This document shows positions 49,625 through 58,568 of a stretch of DNA of 64,000 nt, in pieces. The notes under the pieces are model-generated. The model made no database searches and had not been told where the DNA came from. It saw only the letters and a program-made list of their open reading frames with translations. This DNA comes from JADCRZ01 sp965200945 (lineage in GTDB: Bacteria; Bacteroidota; Bacteroidia; Chitinophagales; Chitinophagaceae). The stretch spans positions 2,604,001 to 2,668,000 of the forward strand of contig OZ241749.1 of NCBI GenBank assembly GCA_965200945.1. The letters run 5' to 3'. A program made the position numbers and the translations under genes. Position 1 is the first letter of the stretch. The number at the start of each line of letters is the position of its first letter.

Positions 49625-49748
49625 GACTAAAAAGTAGGGAAGCGATTGTTTCTATGTTCCGTGAGGAACATATGATGGGTAGCATGCCATGAGATCCAAT
49701 CACGTTCCGCCGGAACACAACACCAGGTGGCTTTCCCACTTTTTAGTC
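49625..49748. repeat. MITE-like element, 124 bp, with 19-bp terminal inverted repeats
   Basis: The left arm (49625-49643, GACTAAAAAGTAGGGAAGC) and right arm (49730-49748) are inverted with one mismatch. Inside are two hairpins, TGTTCC-gtga-GGAACA (49655-49670) and GTTCC...GGAAC (49704-49716). The TGTTCC(gtga)GGAACATATG pattern recurs in Bacteroidota intergenic DNA as I recall. It encodes no protein. The surrounding 49433-49776 has no other gene or clear promoter. Confidence 0.65.
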
Positions 49749-49776
49749 AGTCTCCTGATCCGTCCTCAAGGTGATC

Positions 49777-50760
49777 TTAAAAACTACTTCCAATCAGCCT
49801 GGCCGCATCTTTTGCAAAATAGGTTGCGATGATGTCTGCACCGGCTCTTTTGATTGAGGTGAGCACTTCAAGGATCGCTTTTTCTTCGTCGAGCCAGCCC
49901 ATTTTGGCGGCGGCTTTGATCATGGCATACTCGCCGCTGATGTTGTAGGCGCTTACCGGTACGTTCACGGCATCCTTGATCTCGCGGATGATGTCGAGGT
50001 ACGAAAGGGCGGGTTTTACCATCACGATGTCGGCGCCTTCTTCAATGTCGAGCAGGGTTTCTTTGACCGCTTCCTTCCGGTTGCGGTAGTCCATCTGGTA
50101 GGTCTTCTTGTCGCCGAAGCCCGGGGCGCTGTCGAGTGCGTCACGGAACGGACCATAAAAACACGAAGCGTACTTCGCGCTGTAGCTCATAATGCCCGTT
50201 TTGGTAAGGCCCCTTTCTTCGAACGCCCTGCGGATGGCGCCGATGCGGCCGTCCATCATATCGCTGGGCGCCACAAAATCGGCGCCTGCTTCGGCATGGC
50301 TTACGCTCATGCCCGCCAGCACTTCCACCGTGGCATCGTTCACGATCTCCGTTCCTTCCACGATGCCGTCGTGCCCGTGCGAGGAGAACGGATCCAGTGC
50401 CACATCGGTCATCACCAGCATGTCAGGACAACCATCCTTGATCGCCCGGATGCTGCGCTGCATCAATCCCTGCGGGTTCAGCGCTTCTGTCCCTTTGTTA
50501 TCCTTGAGCTCGTCTTTGCATTTGATGAACAACAGTACAGACCGGATGCCCATGCTCCACAGTTCTTTTACTTCCTTTACGGTGAGGTCGATGCTCAGCC
50601 TGTAATAGCCCGGCATGGAAGCGATGCCTTCCACCACATTTTCTCCCTCCACAATAAACAGGGGCGCCATAAAATCATCCGGCGTAAGCACGGTTTCCGC
50701 TACCAGCGACCGGATGGCCGGACTGGTCCTGAGCAAACGGTTTCTTTTCAGTAAGATCAT
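49777..50760 (-). CDS. hemB: Delta-aminolevulinic acid dehydratase (porphobilinogen synthase)
   Basis: 327 residues, normal length. Condenses two 5-aminolevulinate molecules into porphobilinogen. Active-site lysines lie in SYSAKYASCF (about 196-205) and MVKPALSYLD (about 250-259), with DVALDPFSSHGHDG containing the metal-site region. The Cys-rich metal loop of zinc enzymes is replaced by this sequence, which suggests a magnesium-type or Mg/Zn variant. The last gene of the hem cluster, 80 bases after hemF. Confidence 0.97.
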   Translation of the reverse strand: MILLKRNRLLRTSPAIRSLVAETVLTPDDFMAPLFIVEGENVVEGIASMPGYYRLSIDLTVKEVKELWSMGIRSVLLFIKCKDELKDNKGTEALNPQGLMQRSIRAIKDGCPDMLVMTDVALDPFSSHGHDGIVEGTEIVNDATVEVLAGMSVSHAEAGADFVAPSDMMDGRIGAIRRAFEERGLTKTGIMSYSAKYASCFYGPFRDALDSAPGFGDKKTYQMDYRNRKEAVKETLLDIEEGADIVMVKPALSYLDIIREIKDAVNVPVSAYNISGEYAMIKAAAKMGWLDEEKAILEVLTSIKRAGADIIATYFAKDAARLIGSSF

Positions 50761-50840
50761 GGTATATGTTTGATGGGATCTGTCAGCAGTTCGCTCCCAG
50801 CTCCCGTTTCCAGTAGATTATCAGATCAGTAATTTATTTT

Positions 50841-51773
50841 CTACATGCCGGCAGCCGCTTCTTCCCGCACCCAGTCACGCGGCTTCAGGTATTCCAGCAA
50901 CTCCGCTTCCGGCGTGCCGGCGGGTGGCTGGTGATTATAAAGCCAGCGGGCACGGGGTGGCAGGCTCATGAGGATGCTCTCGGTTCTGCCGTTCGTTTTC
51001 AGTCCAAACAGAGTTCCGCGGTCATGGATCAGGTTGAACTCCACATAGCGGCCGCGGCGGATCTCCTGCCATTCTTTTTGCGCCTCCCCGTATGCGCCGT
51101 TCATTCTTTTCTCTACAATTGGCAGGTAGGCGGGCAGAAACGCATTGCCGTTCGCCTGCTGAAATCGGAACCAGCGGGCCGCATCTTCTTCATCCTGCGG
51201 ACGCACATAATCGTAGAACACGCCCCCGATGCCCCGGGCTTCGTTGTTGCGGTGCCTGTTCACAAAATACTCATCGCAATGCTGCTTGTATTTCAGATAG
51301 AGGTCTTCCCCGAACGGATCCATGGCCCCTTTCAGCGTGGTATGGAAATGACGGCCGTCCTCTTCGAACAGGTAGTAGGGCGTAAGGTCGGAGCCCCCGC
51401 CAAACCAGCTGTCTATCTTTTGATCATCCTGGTCATACAGTTCAAAATAGCGCCAGTTGGCGTGCACGGTAGGCACGTATGGGTTCAGGGGATGGATCAC
51501 CAGCGACAACCCACATGCGAAGAAGCGGCTTTCGCCTACCTTGAACGCCTGCTGCATCGCTGGCGGCAGGCTGCCATGCACCATGGAGGTGTTCACGCCG
51601 CCTTTTTCAAATACATTGCCGTCCGTGATCACGCGCGACAATCCCCCGCCGCCTTCCTCCCGGGTCCATCGGTCTTCCTCAAACCGGCCTTTGCCGTCTG
51701 TCTTTTCGAGCGCCGTACAGATCTCGTTTTGCAGCGACAGGATATACCGGGAGAACTCTTCTTTTACATTCAT
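50841..51773 (-). CDS. hemF: Oxygen-dependent coproporphyrinogen III oxidase
   Basis: 310 residues. Uses oxygen to convert coproporphyrinogen III to protoporphyrinogen IX. Signatures: GGGLSRVITDGNVFEKGGVN, VIHPLNPYVPTVHANWRYFE, WFGGGSDLTPYY and a conserved RGRYVEFNLIHDRGTLFGL near the end. It implies aerobic heme synthesis. Gap of one base from hemE, so coupled. Confidence 0.97.
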   Translation of the reverse strand: MNVKEEFSRYILSLQNEICTALEKTDGKGRFEEDRWTREEGGGGLSRVITDGNVFEKGGVNTSMVHGSLPPAMQQAFKVGESRFFACGLSLVIHPLNPYVPTVHANWRYFELYDQDDQKIDSWFGGGSDLTPYYLFEEDGRHFHTTLKGAMDPFGEDLYLKYKQHCDEYFVNRHRNNEARGIGGVFYDYVRPQDEEDAARWFRFQQANGNAFLPAYLPIVEKRMNGAYGEAQKEWQEIRRGRYVEFNLIHDRGTLFGLKTNGRTESILMSLPPRARWLYNHQPPAGTPEAELLEYLKPRDWVREEAAAGM

Positions 51774-51774
51774 C

Positions 51775-52836
51775 TTACGCTATGTTTATCTGTTCTTTCT
51801 CCGGCACAAGCCCCCACTCCTTCACCGTATTCACAAACGCTTTTGCGTGATCCACCGGAATGTTCGGCAGGATGCCATGGCCCAGGTTGGCGATATAACG
51901 CTGCGTGCCGAAAGCCCTGATCATTTTCCTGGCTTCCTTCTCGATCGACGGGATGGAACCAAGCAGTTTCGCCGGATCAAAATTTCCCTGCAGCGTGACC
52001 TTGTCACCCGCCATCTGCCGCGCCAGTGCCGGTGAAATGCACCAGTCGACCCCCAGCCCGTGCGCACCGGTCTGGCTCATGCTTTCCAGCGCGAACCAGG
52101 CGCCTTTCGCAAAAAGGATGGTCAGGCATTCTTCTTTCAATGCAGCCACGATCTGCCGGCTGTATTGCAGCGAAAAAAGTTCAAAGTCGTCGGGACTGAG
52201 CAGTCCGCCCCATGAGTCGAATAACTGCACCACATCCGCGCCGGCTTTTACCTGCCCCTTCAGGTAGGCGATGGTGGTATCGGTGATCATCTGCAGCAGG
52301 CGGTGTGCCGTTTCGGGCTGGGTGAAGCAGAAGGCCCGCGCTTCATCAAAGGTTTTAGAGCCTTTGCCCTGCACCATATAACACAGCAGTGTCCACGGAG
52401 CACCGGCAAAGCCGATGAGCGGCACGCGCCCGTCGAGCCGTTGTTTTGTCATCTTCAGGGCATCGAACACATAGCCCAGCGCTTCGTGTACATCGGGTAT
52501 ATGGAGCTTGTCGATATCCGAATACTGCTTGATCGGATCGGGCAGCCAGGGACCTTTTCCTTCCAGGATCTGTACTTCCATGCCCATCGCCTTCGGTACC
52601 ACGAGGATGTCGGAAAAAATGATGGCAGCGTCTACACCTACCTGTTCAACCGGCTGTATGGTGATCTCGGAGGCGAGCTCCGGTGTAGAGCAGCGCTCGA
52701 AGAAAGAGTATTTCTCGCGCAGCTTGATGTAGTCGGGCAGGTAGCGGCCTGCCTGGCGCATCATCCATACGGGCGGACGTTCCGTGTATTCTCCGCGAAG
52801 GGCTTTTAACAGCAGGTCATTCTTGAGTTCGGTCAT
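51775..52836 (-). CDS. hemE: Uroporphyrinogen decarboxylase
   Basis: 353 residues. Removes four carboxyls from uroporphyrinogen III to give coproporphyrinogen III. Signatures PPVWMMRQAGRYLPDY (about 21-36) and the substrate-site Asp in IFSDILVVPKAMG, plus GFAGAPWTLLCYMVQGKGSK. The start overlaps the end of hemD by 20 bases. Confidence 0.97.
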   Translation of the reverse strand: MTELKNDLLLKALRGEYTERPPVWMMRQAGRYLPDYIKLREKYSFFERCSTPELASEITIQPVEQVGVDAAIIFSDILVVPKAMGMEVQILEGKGPWLPDPIKQYSDIDKLHIPDVHEALGYVFDALKMTKQRLDGRVPLIGFAGAPWTLLCYMVQGKGSKTFDEARAFCFTQPETAHRLLQMITDTTIAYLKGQVKAGADVVQLFDSWGGLLSPDDFELFSLQYSRQIVAALKEECLTILFAKGAWFALESMSQTGAHGLGVDWCISPALARQMAGDKVTLQGNFDPAKLLGSIPSIEKEARKMIRAFGTQRYIANLGHGILPNIPVDHAKAFVNTVKEWGLVPEKEQINIA

Positions 52837-53545
52837 GAAATATATTTAGATTGTCGAAATAGGCGATGGTCTTTTGCACTAGCATATCTGCGGATGGCAC
52901 TTCGCTCACAACGATTTTATTATGCGTATATGCCAGAAGTGCGGCAGCGGTCGTATTTCCGATGGCAAACAAAACAGTGGCCTGGTTCACACTATTCACG
53001 GCAAAAAAACTGTCAGCAGCGCCCGGACTGAAAAACAGGATACCCTCATAGCCGGTGCCGGTTCTTATGGCAGTGTAGGTAGTATGATACACAACCACCT
53101 CTTCGAGTTGAAGCCCCGCTTCACACAGTTTTTCCGGTAGCTCTTCCCTGCGTTTGTTACCACAGAAGTAGACCAGTCTTTCAACTCCAGATGGTATGAT
53201 CTTCTCTGCAAGTCCGGAAGCATTGTCCGCGACGGCGACAATGCTTTCCGCTCCGAAATAAGAACAGACGTATTCTTTTGTGGCGGTGCCGATGGTAAAT
53301 ATCTGCCAGTCCGGTTTTTGTTTCAGCAGCGCGGTGACGGCTTTGGCAGCGTTGAGACTGGTGAAGATGACCGGCAAAGCACTCCCGGCGAGCTGGTCGA
53401 TCTTTTGCTCCAGCGGTTTTGTATGGAGCATCACTGTGGTGATCAGGGGAAGCAGGTCGATCTGTATACCGGCCAGAGCCGCTTTTTCTATCAGTACAGG
53501 CTCGAGCTCCCGGGTGGTCACGATATGGATCCTAGGGTAGTGCAT
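52817..53545 (-). CDS. hemD: Uroporphyrinogen-III synthase
   Basis: 242 residues from the ATG at 53545 (MHYPRIHIVTTREL); a longer open frame upstream overlaps hemC entirely and is not used. HemD proteins are poorly conserved; the two-lobed pattern (PVIFTSLNAAKAVTAL; FFSPGAADSFFAVNS; FAIGNTTAAALLA) is the basis together with the hem order. It closes and flips the D ring of hydroxymethylbilane. Overlaps hemC by 14 bases and hemE by 20. Confidence 0.85.
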   Translation of the reverse strand: MHYPRIHIVTTRELEPVLIEKAALAGIQIDLLPLITTVMLHTKPLEQKIDQLAGSALPVIFTSLNAAKAVTALLKQKPDWQIFTIGTATKEYVCSYFGAESIVAVADNASGLAEKIIPSGVERLVYFCGNKRREELPEKLCEAGLQLEEVVVYHTTYTAIRTGTGYEGILFFSPGAADSFFAVNSVNQATVLFAIGNTTAAALLAYTHNKIVVSEVPSADMLVQKTIAYFDNLNIFHDRTQE

Positions 53546-54455
53546 GCCGGATGCTGTCTGCGATCTCCTGTCCGCCGTTTTCGAGTAATTCGAGCGCAAA
53601 CTTTTGTCCTGCTTCTGCTGTTTCACCCTCGTCGATCCATTGATCCGTTTGCGCTGTCCGGCGCCCGTCGAGTGATACGATGTTCCCCCGGAAATGAATT
53701 TGTCCGGCTTCGAGGGTAGCCAGTGCACTTACGGGCGTGGAGCAACCGCCTTCCAGCGTACGCAGGAAATCACGTTCGATCTGCGTGCAGAGGGCCGTTG
53801 CGCTGTCGTTGAAATGCCGGCACGCCCCGTACACCTCGTCATCCTCTTTCCGGCAAACCACTACAATGGCACCCTGCGCGGGTGCGGGCAGCATCCAGTC
53901 GATCACTTCACTGTTGGCGGGGCGCAGGTTGATGCGTTCGAGACCGGCCTGGGCAAAGATGGCCGCATCCCACGGTTCTGAGGCGAGTTTATGTAGGCGC
54001 GTGTTCACGTTGCCGCGGAGGTTGTGGATGATATGATGGGGATAGCGTGAAAGCCAGAGCGCCCGCCTGCGGATGCTGCTGGTAGCAATGCCTGCCTGGG
54101 AATGCTCATCCTGCAGAAAATCACCGGTTGTTTTGAATACCATCAGGTCGCCCACCGGGCCCCTGGGTAAAACGGCTGCGTGGCGGATGCCGAGCGGCAG
54201 CTGCGTAGGCACGTCTTTCATGGAATGCACGGCCACGTCTATCCTTCCTTCAATGAGCGCAATGTCGAGGCTTCTGGTAAAAATGCCCTGCACGCCGATC
54301 TCATACAAAGGAGTTTTCAGGTCTATATCGCCGTCACTTTTAATATAGACAAGTTCGGATGAAATATCCTGTTGGGTGAAGAAGGTCTGTACCTGTGTTG
54401 CCTGCCACACGGCAAGCTGGCTTTCCCTGGTGCCGATCCGGATGCTTGCTGGCAT
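53532..54455 (-). CDS. hemC: Porphobilinogen deaminase (hydroxymethylbilane synthase)
   Basis: 307 residues. Polymerises four porphobilinogens. The dipyrromethane cofactor attaches at Cys238 (LEGGCSTPVSA). Other signatures: IRIGTRESQLAVWQA start, VHSMKDVPTQLP, ATSSIRRRALW and NVNTRLHKL. One base after hemA, 14-base overlap with hemD. Confidence 0.97.
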   Translation of the reverse strand: MPASIRIGTRESQLAVWQATQVQTFFTQQDISSELVYIKSDGDIDLKTPLYEIGVQGIFTRSLDIALIEGRIDVAVHSMKDVPTQLPLGIRHAAVLPRGPVGDLMVFKTTGDFLQDEHSQAGIATSSIRRRALWLSRYPHHIIHNLRGNVNTRLHKLASEPWDAAIFAQAGLERINLRPANSEVIDWMLPAPAQGAIVVVCRKEDDEVYGACRHFNDSATALCTQIERDFLRTLEGGCSTPVSALATLEAGQIHFRGNIVSLDGRRTAQTDQWIDEGETAEAGQKFALELLENGGQEIADSIRHALP

Positions 54456-54456
54456 A

Positions 54457-55698
54457 CTAGTTGGCCCCCAGGTTCATGAAATCATTGATGGCTTCGATAT
54501 AATGGCAACCGCGGGAGTTCTGGCGGCGCAGCTTCAGCGCCATCATGTTGATCACTTTCTGGATGCGCTCGTTGGAGTCGTTGGCGGAATAGCAAACCGG
54601 CAGCGGATAGCTGTGCATGCTCAGCTCGCCGGAGGTAATGGCCTGCAGTTTAGTTTTGACTGCTTTCAGCACGGGCACGTGTTTGCGTTGCTCGTTCCAG
54701 TCCATGAACTCTTTCATGTGCATGCCGATGATGCTTTGGGCCTTGGGCACTTCGGCGGCGCGTTTTTTTATGGTATCGTCTTTCAGCTTCGACAGCTCAT
54801 CTACGTTTACCAGCCTGATGTTGGGAAGCTGCCGTGCAGCAGGATCAACATTGTAGGGAATGGAAAGATCGATGATCAGTTTGCTGCCGGCATTTTCGAG
54901 GTGCGATACCAGCACGGAAGGCTGTGCGGCATTGGTAGCCACCAGGATGATGTCGGAAGCCTGTACAAATTCGGGCAGGCGCTCGATGGGTGCGGATTGA
55001 AGTCCGAGCTCTTTTGCCAGCAGGTCTGCTTTTTCCGGGGTGCGGTTGATCAGCGTGATGCTGGTGTTGCCGGCATAGTCGACCAGGTTTTTGCAGGTGC
55101 TGCGGCCGATCTTGCCGGTACCGATCAGAAGGATCTTTTTACCCGAGAGGTTGCTGACTTTTTGTTTGATATACTGAACAGCCGCGAAGGAGACCGACAC
55201 GGTACCACCGCTGAGGGCTGTCTGGTTCTTAATCATTTTCGACGACTGCAGAACGCAGTTGACGAGGCGGTCGAGGAAGCTGCCGATGAACCCTTTTTCA
55301 CGGGCGAATTTCACGGCCTGTTTGATCTGGCCCACGATCTCATAATCGCCGAGGATCTGTGAATCGAGACCGGCGGCCACCTGGAAAAGGTGTTCGATGG
55401 AAGCGCTGCCTTTTTTGGCATAGGAGAGCCGGGTGAAAGTATCGAGATCGCCGGAGGTTTCGGAGCAGAGGAGGCGCATGAGCTGCATCACGTCATCGGC
55501 CACGCCATAGATCTCGGTGCGGTTGCAGGTAGAGAGCACAAATAATTCGCTTACGCCATAAAAAGAGGCTTTGGAGAGAAGGGCGGCGTACTGGTCATTG
55601 CTGACGGCGTACTTCCCCCTGATCGTTGCATCTGATTTTTTGTAGTTAATACCCGCAATCTGTAAGCCCTGAATTCCATTATAAGCGTGTGTATGCAT
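54457..55698 (-). CDS. hemA: Glutamyl-tRNA reductase
   Basis: 413 residues. Reduces glutamyl-tRNA to glutamate-1-semialdehyde, committing to heme by the C5 pathway. Catalytic Cys58 in the signature VLSTCNRTEIYG; NADPH-binding GTGKIGRSTCKNL at about 190-202; helical dimerisation domain at the end. First gene of hemA-C-D-E-F-B. The matching hemL is outside the window. Confidence 0.97.
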   Translation of the reverse strand: MHTHAYNGIQGLQIAGINYKKSDATIRGKYAVSNDQYAALLSKASFYGVSELFVLSTCNRTEIYGVADDVMQLMRLLCSETSGDLDTFTRLSYAKKGSASIEHLFQVAAGLDSQILGDYEIVGQIKQAVKFAREKGFIGSFLDRLVNCVLQSSKMIKNQTALSGGTVSVSFAAVQYIKQKVSNLSGKKILLIGTGKIGRSTCKNLVDYAGNTSITLINRTPEKADLLAKELGLQSAPIERLPEFVQASDIILVATNAAQPSVLVSHLENAGSKLIIDLSIPYNVDPAARQLPNIRLVNVDELSKLKDDTIKKRAAEVPKAQSIIGMHMKEFMDWNEQRKHVPVLKAVKTKLQAITSGELSMHSYPLPVCYSANDSNERIQKVINMMALKLRRQNSRGCHYIEAINDFMNLGAN

Positions 55699-55724
55699 GT
55701 ATCTGTTTCTCTATATAACGTGGG

Positions 55725-55732
55725 CAAAATTA
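55725..55732 (-). promoter_or_regulatory. Candidate hem operon promoter, -7 box
   Basis: On the minus strand TAATTTTG followed by CC is an exact TAnnTTTG box, 27 bases before the hemA start. The -33 region is T-rich without a perfect TTTG. Confidence 0.45.
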
Positions 55733-56081
55733 GACGGGATGCCCCCAATAAAAAAAGATTTGCGTCATGCTAATGTCATTTTCTCTGACAATATACCCCG
55801 CGTTCCCTGGGTGCAGGAAAGTGATCCGGGGGCAAGTAAAACAAGCCTCTGTACAACCGAAAACAATTCCGGCTGAAAGGCAGCGGTGGCGTGATATAGT
55901 GCGTAAAACAGGTTTTGATACAGGGGTTGGAAGGAAAGATTTTCGGAGCGGTCCGGATTTGATCCAATGTGATTTCTTTTCACCGGTGCCTGTCATCTTT
56001 GCGCAGGCGCAGCAAGCGCACGAGAATGCCGGCGCGTGTTTGCCCTTGCTCGGGGATGAAAATAAGATGGATGATACCGCA
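55733..56081. other. Intergenic stretch between hemA and the pentapeptide-repeat gene
   Basis: 349 bases with no supported gene. Short open frames exist on both strands: a minus-strand one (about 55765-55983) reads LYQNLFYALYHATAAF, vaguely like an AraC-type or sensory N-terminus, but has no good start or continuation and may be a gene remnant. No hairpin terminator or repeat of note. Confidence 0.45.
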
Positions 56082-56720
56082 CTATTTCAACCTGTCGATC
56101 TCGATATCATATTTCTGCAGCAACCCGGCTATCTCAGAGAGGGAGAACTTCGCTTTTTTGATCTTGTTGCGCTCGGGGTCGATGGTGTAATGTTGCGCGG
56201 TACGCAGATCTGCTTTTTCGAGGATGGTTCCGTCGAACAGGGCGCGGGTGAGATCACACTGGTCGAACACCGCCTGCGTAAGATCGCAGCCGGTGAAATC
56301 GGTCTCCTGCAATTCGGTTTGCCTGAACTGGGTCTTTTTGATCTTGGTATGGTAAAAAGACGCATGGTTGAGCGAACAACCTTCAAATTGGAAAGACAAA
56401 CCGAACGCATTGCATTCGTCGAAGCGGATGCCCCACATCTTGCAATCGCGGAAACGGACATCGCGCAGCAACGCGCCGCCCAGTTTGGCCAGACTCAGGT
56501 TGCATCGGACAAACTCGCATTCGATAAACCTGATATCGAGCAGGTTTGTGCCCGACATGTCACAGGCCAAGAACGTACAGTTCTCATACTCGCCTTTCCG
56601 CAACGGATCAATGCGGTAGTCGATCCTCTCATATGTTTCATTATCGGCGGAAAAAGCTAGCATGTTGTGCGCTTTGTGCAGGTGATCTAAATAAAGCCGT
56701 TCCTTACTCACTGATCCCAA
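56082..56720 (-). CDS. Pentapeptide-repeat protein
   Basis: 212 residues (or 193 from the Met at 56663). Tandem pentapeptides with the A(D/N)LXX-like pattern run through most of the protein: YENCTFLACDMSGTNLLDIR, FIECEFVRCNLSLAKLGGAL, DFTGCDLTQAVFDQCDLTRA. They build a right-handed quadrilateral beta-helix, a DNA-mimicking shape in the Qnr group that protects gyrase. Size (Qnr about 214-218) and the layout with a C-terminal helix (KKAKFSLSEIAGLLQKYDIE) fit a Qnr-like architecture, but quinolone protection cannot be claimed from sequence. Cytosolic. Confidence 0.78.
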   Translation of the reverse strand: MGSVSKERLYLDHLHKAHNMLAFSADNETYERIDYRIDPLRKGEYENCTFLACDMSGTNLLDIRFIECEFVRCNLSLAKLGGALLRDVRFRDCKMWGIRFDECNAFGLSFQFEGCSLNHASFYHTKIKKTQFRQTELQETDFTGCDLTQAVFDQCDLTRALFDGTILEKADLRTAQHYTIDPERNKIKKAKFSLSEIAGLLQKYDIEIDRLK

Positions 56721-56736
56721 CCACCCTCCGAATGTT

Positions 56737-57888
56737 TCAGATCAGGCATTCGATCCAACCATTTCCCGCTGCCACTTTTTCGTCAGCCAGCGCCGGATGG
56801 GTATGTCCAGGTAAATCATCACGACATAAGCGAGTAACACCAGCAGCAGGGTTGACACGGGGATGATGACCTCCATCTGCTGCATCGTTGGCTTGTATTT
56901 TTCCCTGGTAGCTCATAAAGATCCACAGGAACGGATAATGTACCATGTAAAGCGGATACGAGATATTGCCGGAAAATTTACAGAAGCCCGCCATCGCAGC
57001 AGAGAGGTGGGCCCCCGCTCCCAGCGCCACCAGGAAAGGCAAATAAAAAGCTACGATGACCGGATCGGCGATCCAGGCGGTATTGTCCGAAAAAGGAAAC
57101 AGGAAAGCAGCCATCAGCAAAACAGACAGTGAAACAAAGCCGAGGCTGGAACGGATGATCCGGTTTGAACGGTAGAGCAGCATGCCAGCCAGGAAAGAAT
57201 ACAGTACACGCACCGCACCGCCGATGATGTTGTCCCCGCCCCAGCCCACACTGAGCTGATGCGACCGGTAAGCCTCATGGAAAAGCGCCGCCGCTGCCAG
57301 TACAAGCAGCACCCACAACATCCACCTGCGCAGTCTGTACAAGACGAGCGCATAGAAAATATTGGCGATGTATTCCCAGAACAGGGACCAGGTGGGCGGG
57401 TTAAGATGGAACAGGTTGAAATAACGCTCATGCACCAGCGGATAAGGGATCAGCAGACAGGAAGCAACAAACAGGGTGGCTGTTTTCCCCCATCCGTAAT
57501 GGGAAAACAGGTTGCTGAACGGATCAAACACAAAAGTGATCAGCCCGAGCACAGACCCGATGACCACCAGGGGATGCAGGCGGATCAGCCGCAGCAGGAA
57601 GAACCGACCCGCTCCTATCTGCGCCAGCTTCGTGTCGTATGCATAGGCGATCACAAAACCAGATAAACAAAAAAAGAAATCCACCGCCAGGTATGCATGC
57701 GCAATAAAACTTTTGTTGTAATCGGGCACGGCAAATTCCATAAAATGAAACACCACGACCGCAAAGGCCGCCACGCCGCGGAGACCGTCCAGGATTTCAA
57801 AGTGGGGTTTGGTGTTCGGTAGCGGGTTAGCCGGTTCGTTCAGGTTCATTGCCGATTTTGTGCTGCAATAATACAGATTCGGTTCCAT
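56737..57888 (-). CDS. Acyltransferase 3 family membrane protein, frameshifted near the C-terminus
   Basis: 383 residues as read. Ten helices are expected for this family; helices through YMVHYPFLWIFMSYQGK are intact (N-terminal ILDGLRGVAAFAVVVFHF, with the family His). After residue about 326 the frame reads a Pro/Gly/His-rich, non-hydrophobic tail. In the next frame the sequence continues as KYKPTMQQMEVIIPVSTLLL and a membrane helix ending KKWQREMVGSNA before a stop at 56742-56744. A 5-T run (minus-strand A5) at 56898-56902 is the point of the one-base shift. Either a true inactivating or phase-variable mutation, or an assembly error at the homopolymer. The family transfers acyl groups onto envelope glycans or lipids. 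Confidence 0.72.
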   Translation of the reverse strand: MEPNLYYCSTKSAMNLNEPANPLPNTKPHFEILDGLRGVAAFAVVVFHFMEFAVPDYNKSFIAHAYLAVDFFFCLSGFVIAYAYDTKLAQIGAGRFFLLRLIRLHPLVVIGSVLGLITFVFDPFSNLFSHYGWGKTATLFVASCLLIPYPLVHERYFNLFHLNPPTWSLFWEYIANIFYALVLYRLRRWMLWVLLVLAAAALFHEAYRSHQLSVGWGGDNIIGGAVRVLYSFLAGMLLYRSNRIIRSSLGFVSLSVLLMAAFLFPFSDNTAWIADPVIVAFYLPFLVALGAGAHLSAAMAGFCKFSGNISYPLYMVHYPFLWIFMSYQGKIQANDAADGGHHPRVNPAAGVTRLCRDDLPGHTHPALADEKVAAGNGWIECLI

Positions 57889-58479
57889 CTACTCTTCGGG
57901 CATATCTCTCAGCGCCCGCTCGATGTTCCGGTCGGGTATCAGCCAGATCAGCGACTGCAGCAGGAACAAGGTACAGGAGATCGCCGGATGAACAAAGGCA
58001 AACGGGATGGCGGCCAGGTCGGCAAGCGCCGAGATCATCACTTTGCTGTCCTGCTTTCTGATCGCAGTCACCAGTTCCGTTTCGTGGTCGTTTGTCTTCA
58101 GGATATTGTGCTGCAGCAGGGAATACGACAACCCGGCGCATACCAGGATCACCGCATACAGTACCACGGTATGTGCCGCAAAATGGTTCTCCCCCATCCA
58201 CCCGGTGGCCACCGGCACCAGCGACAGCCAGAACAGCAGCAGCAGGTTCGACCACATGATGCCCGACGTGATCCGCTTTACCGTACTAAGCAGATGATGG
58301 TGGTTGCCCCAGTAAATTCCGATCAGCATAAAACTGATGACATACGAGAAGAACACCGGCAGCAGCGGCTTTAACGTGAGCCAGTCTGACCCGTGCGGCA
58401 CCTTCAGTTCAAGTACCATGATGGTAAGTATGATCGCCAGCACGCCGTCGCTGAACGCTTCAAGCCTTGTTTTATTCAT
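57889..58479 (-). CDS. TMEM175-like potassium channel family protein (DUF1211)
   Basis: 196 residues, six transmembrane helices predicted. The signature RLEAFSDGVLAIILTI (5-20) carries the FSD motif conserved in TMEM175-type channels. The hydrophilic segment between helices (about 130-150) is charged. Bacterial members conduct K+ and form tetramers. The stop is followed directly by the acyltransferase start, so the two are co-transcribed. Upstream lies a divergent region with the S9 peptidase gene. Confidence 0.85.
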   Translation of the reverse strand: MNKTRLEAFSDGVLAIILTIMVLELKVPHGSDWLTLKPLLPVFFSYVISFMLIGIYWGNHHHLLSTVKRITSGIMWSNLLLLFWLSLVPVATGWMGENHFAAHTVVLYAVILVCAGLSYSLLQHNILKTNDHETELVTAIRKQDSKVMISALADLAAIPFAFVHPAISCTLFLLQSLIWLIPDRNIERALRDMPEE

Positions 58480-58568
58480 GTGTCCGCTTTAAAGAGGTTA
58501 CCGTAAATTTTTGCTGCCAAGTTAGTCTCAGAATTCATGTTTACCTTAAATATCCATAATATTGATAC

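Noticed and set aside
55765..55983. Minus-strand short frame with a possible regulator-like start
   Set aside because: Similarity is too weak and the frame ends without a known domain; mentioned only as possible remnant.
55767..56660. 297-codon + strand frame across the hemA/pentapeptide gap
   Set aside because: Mostly antisense to the pentapeptide gene and no recognisable features in the unique part.
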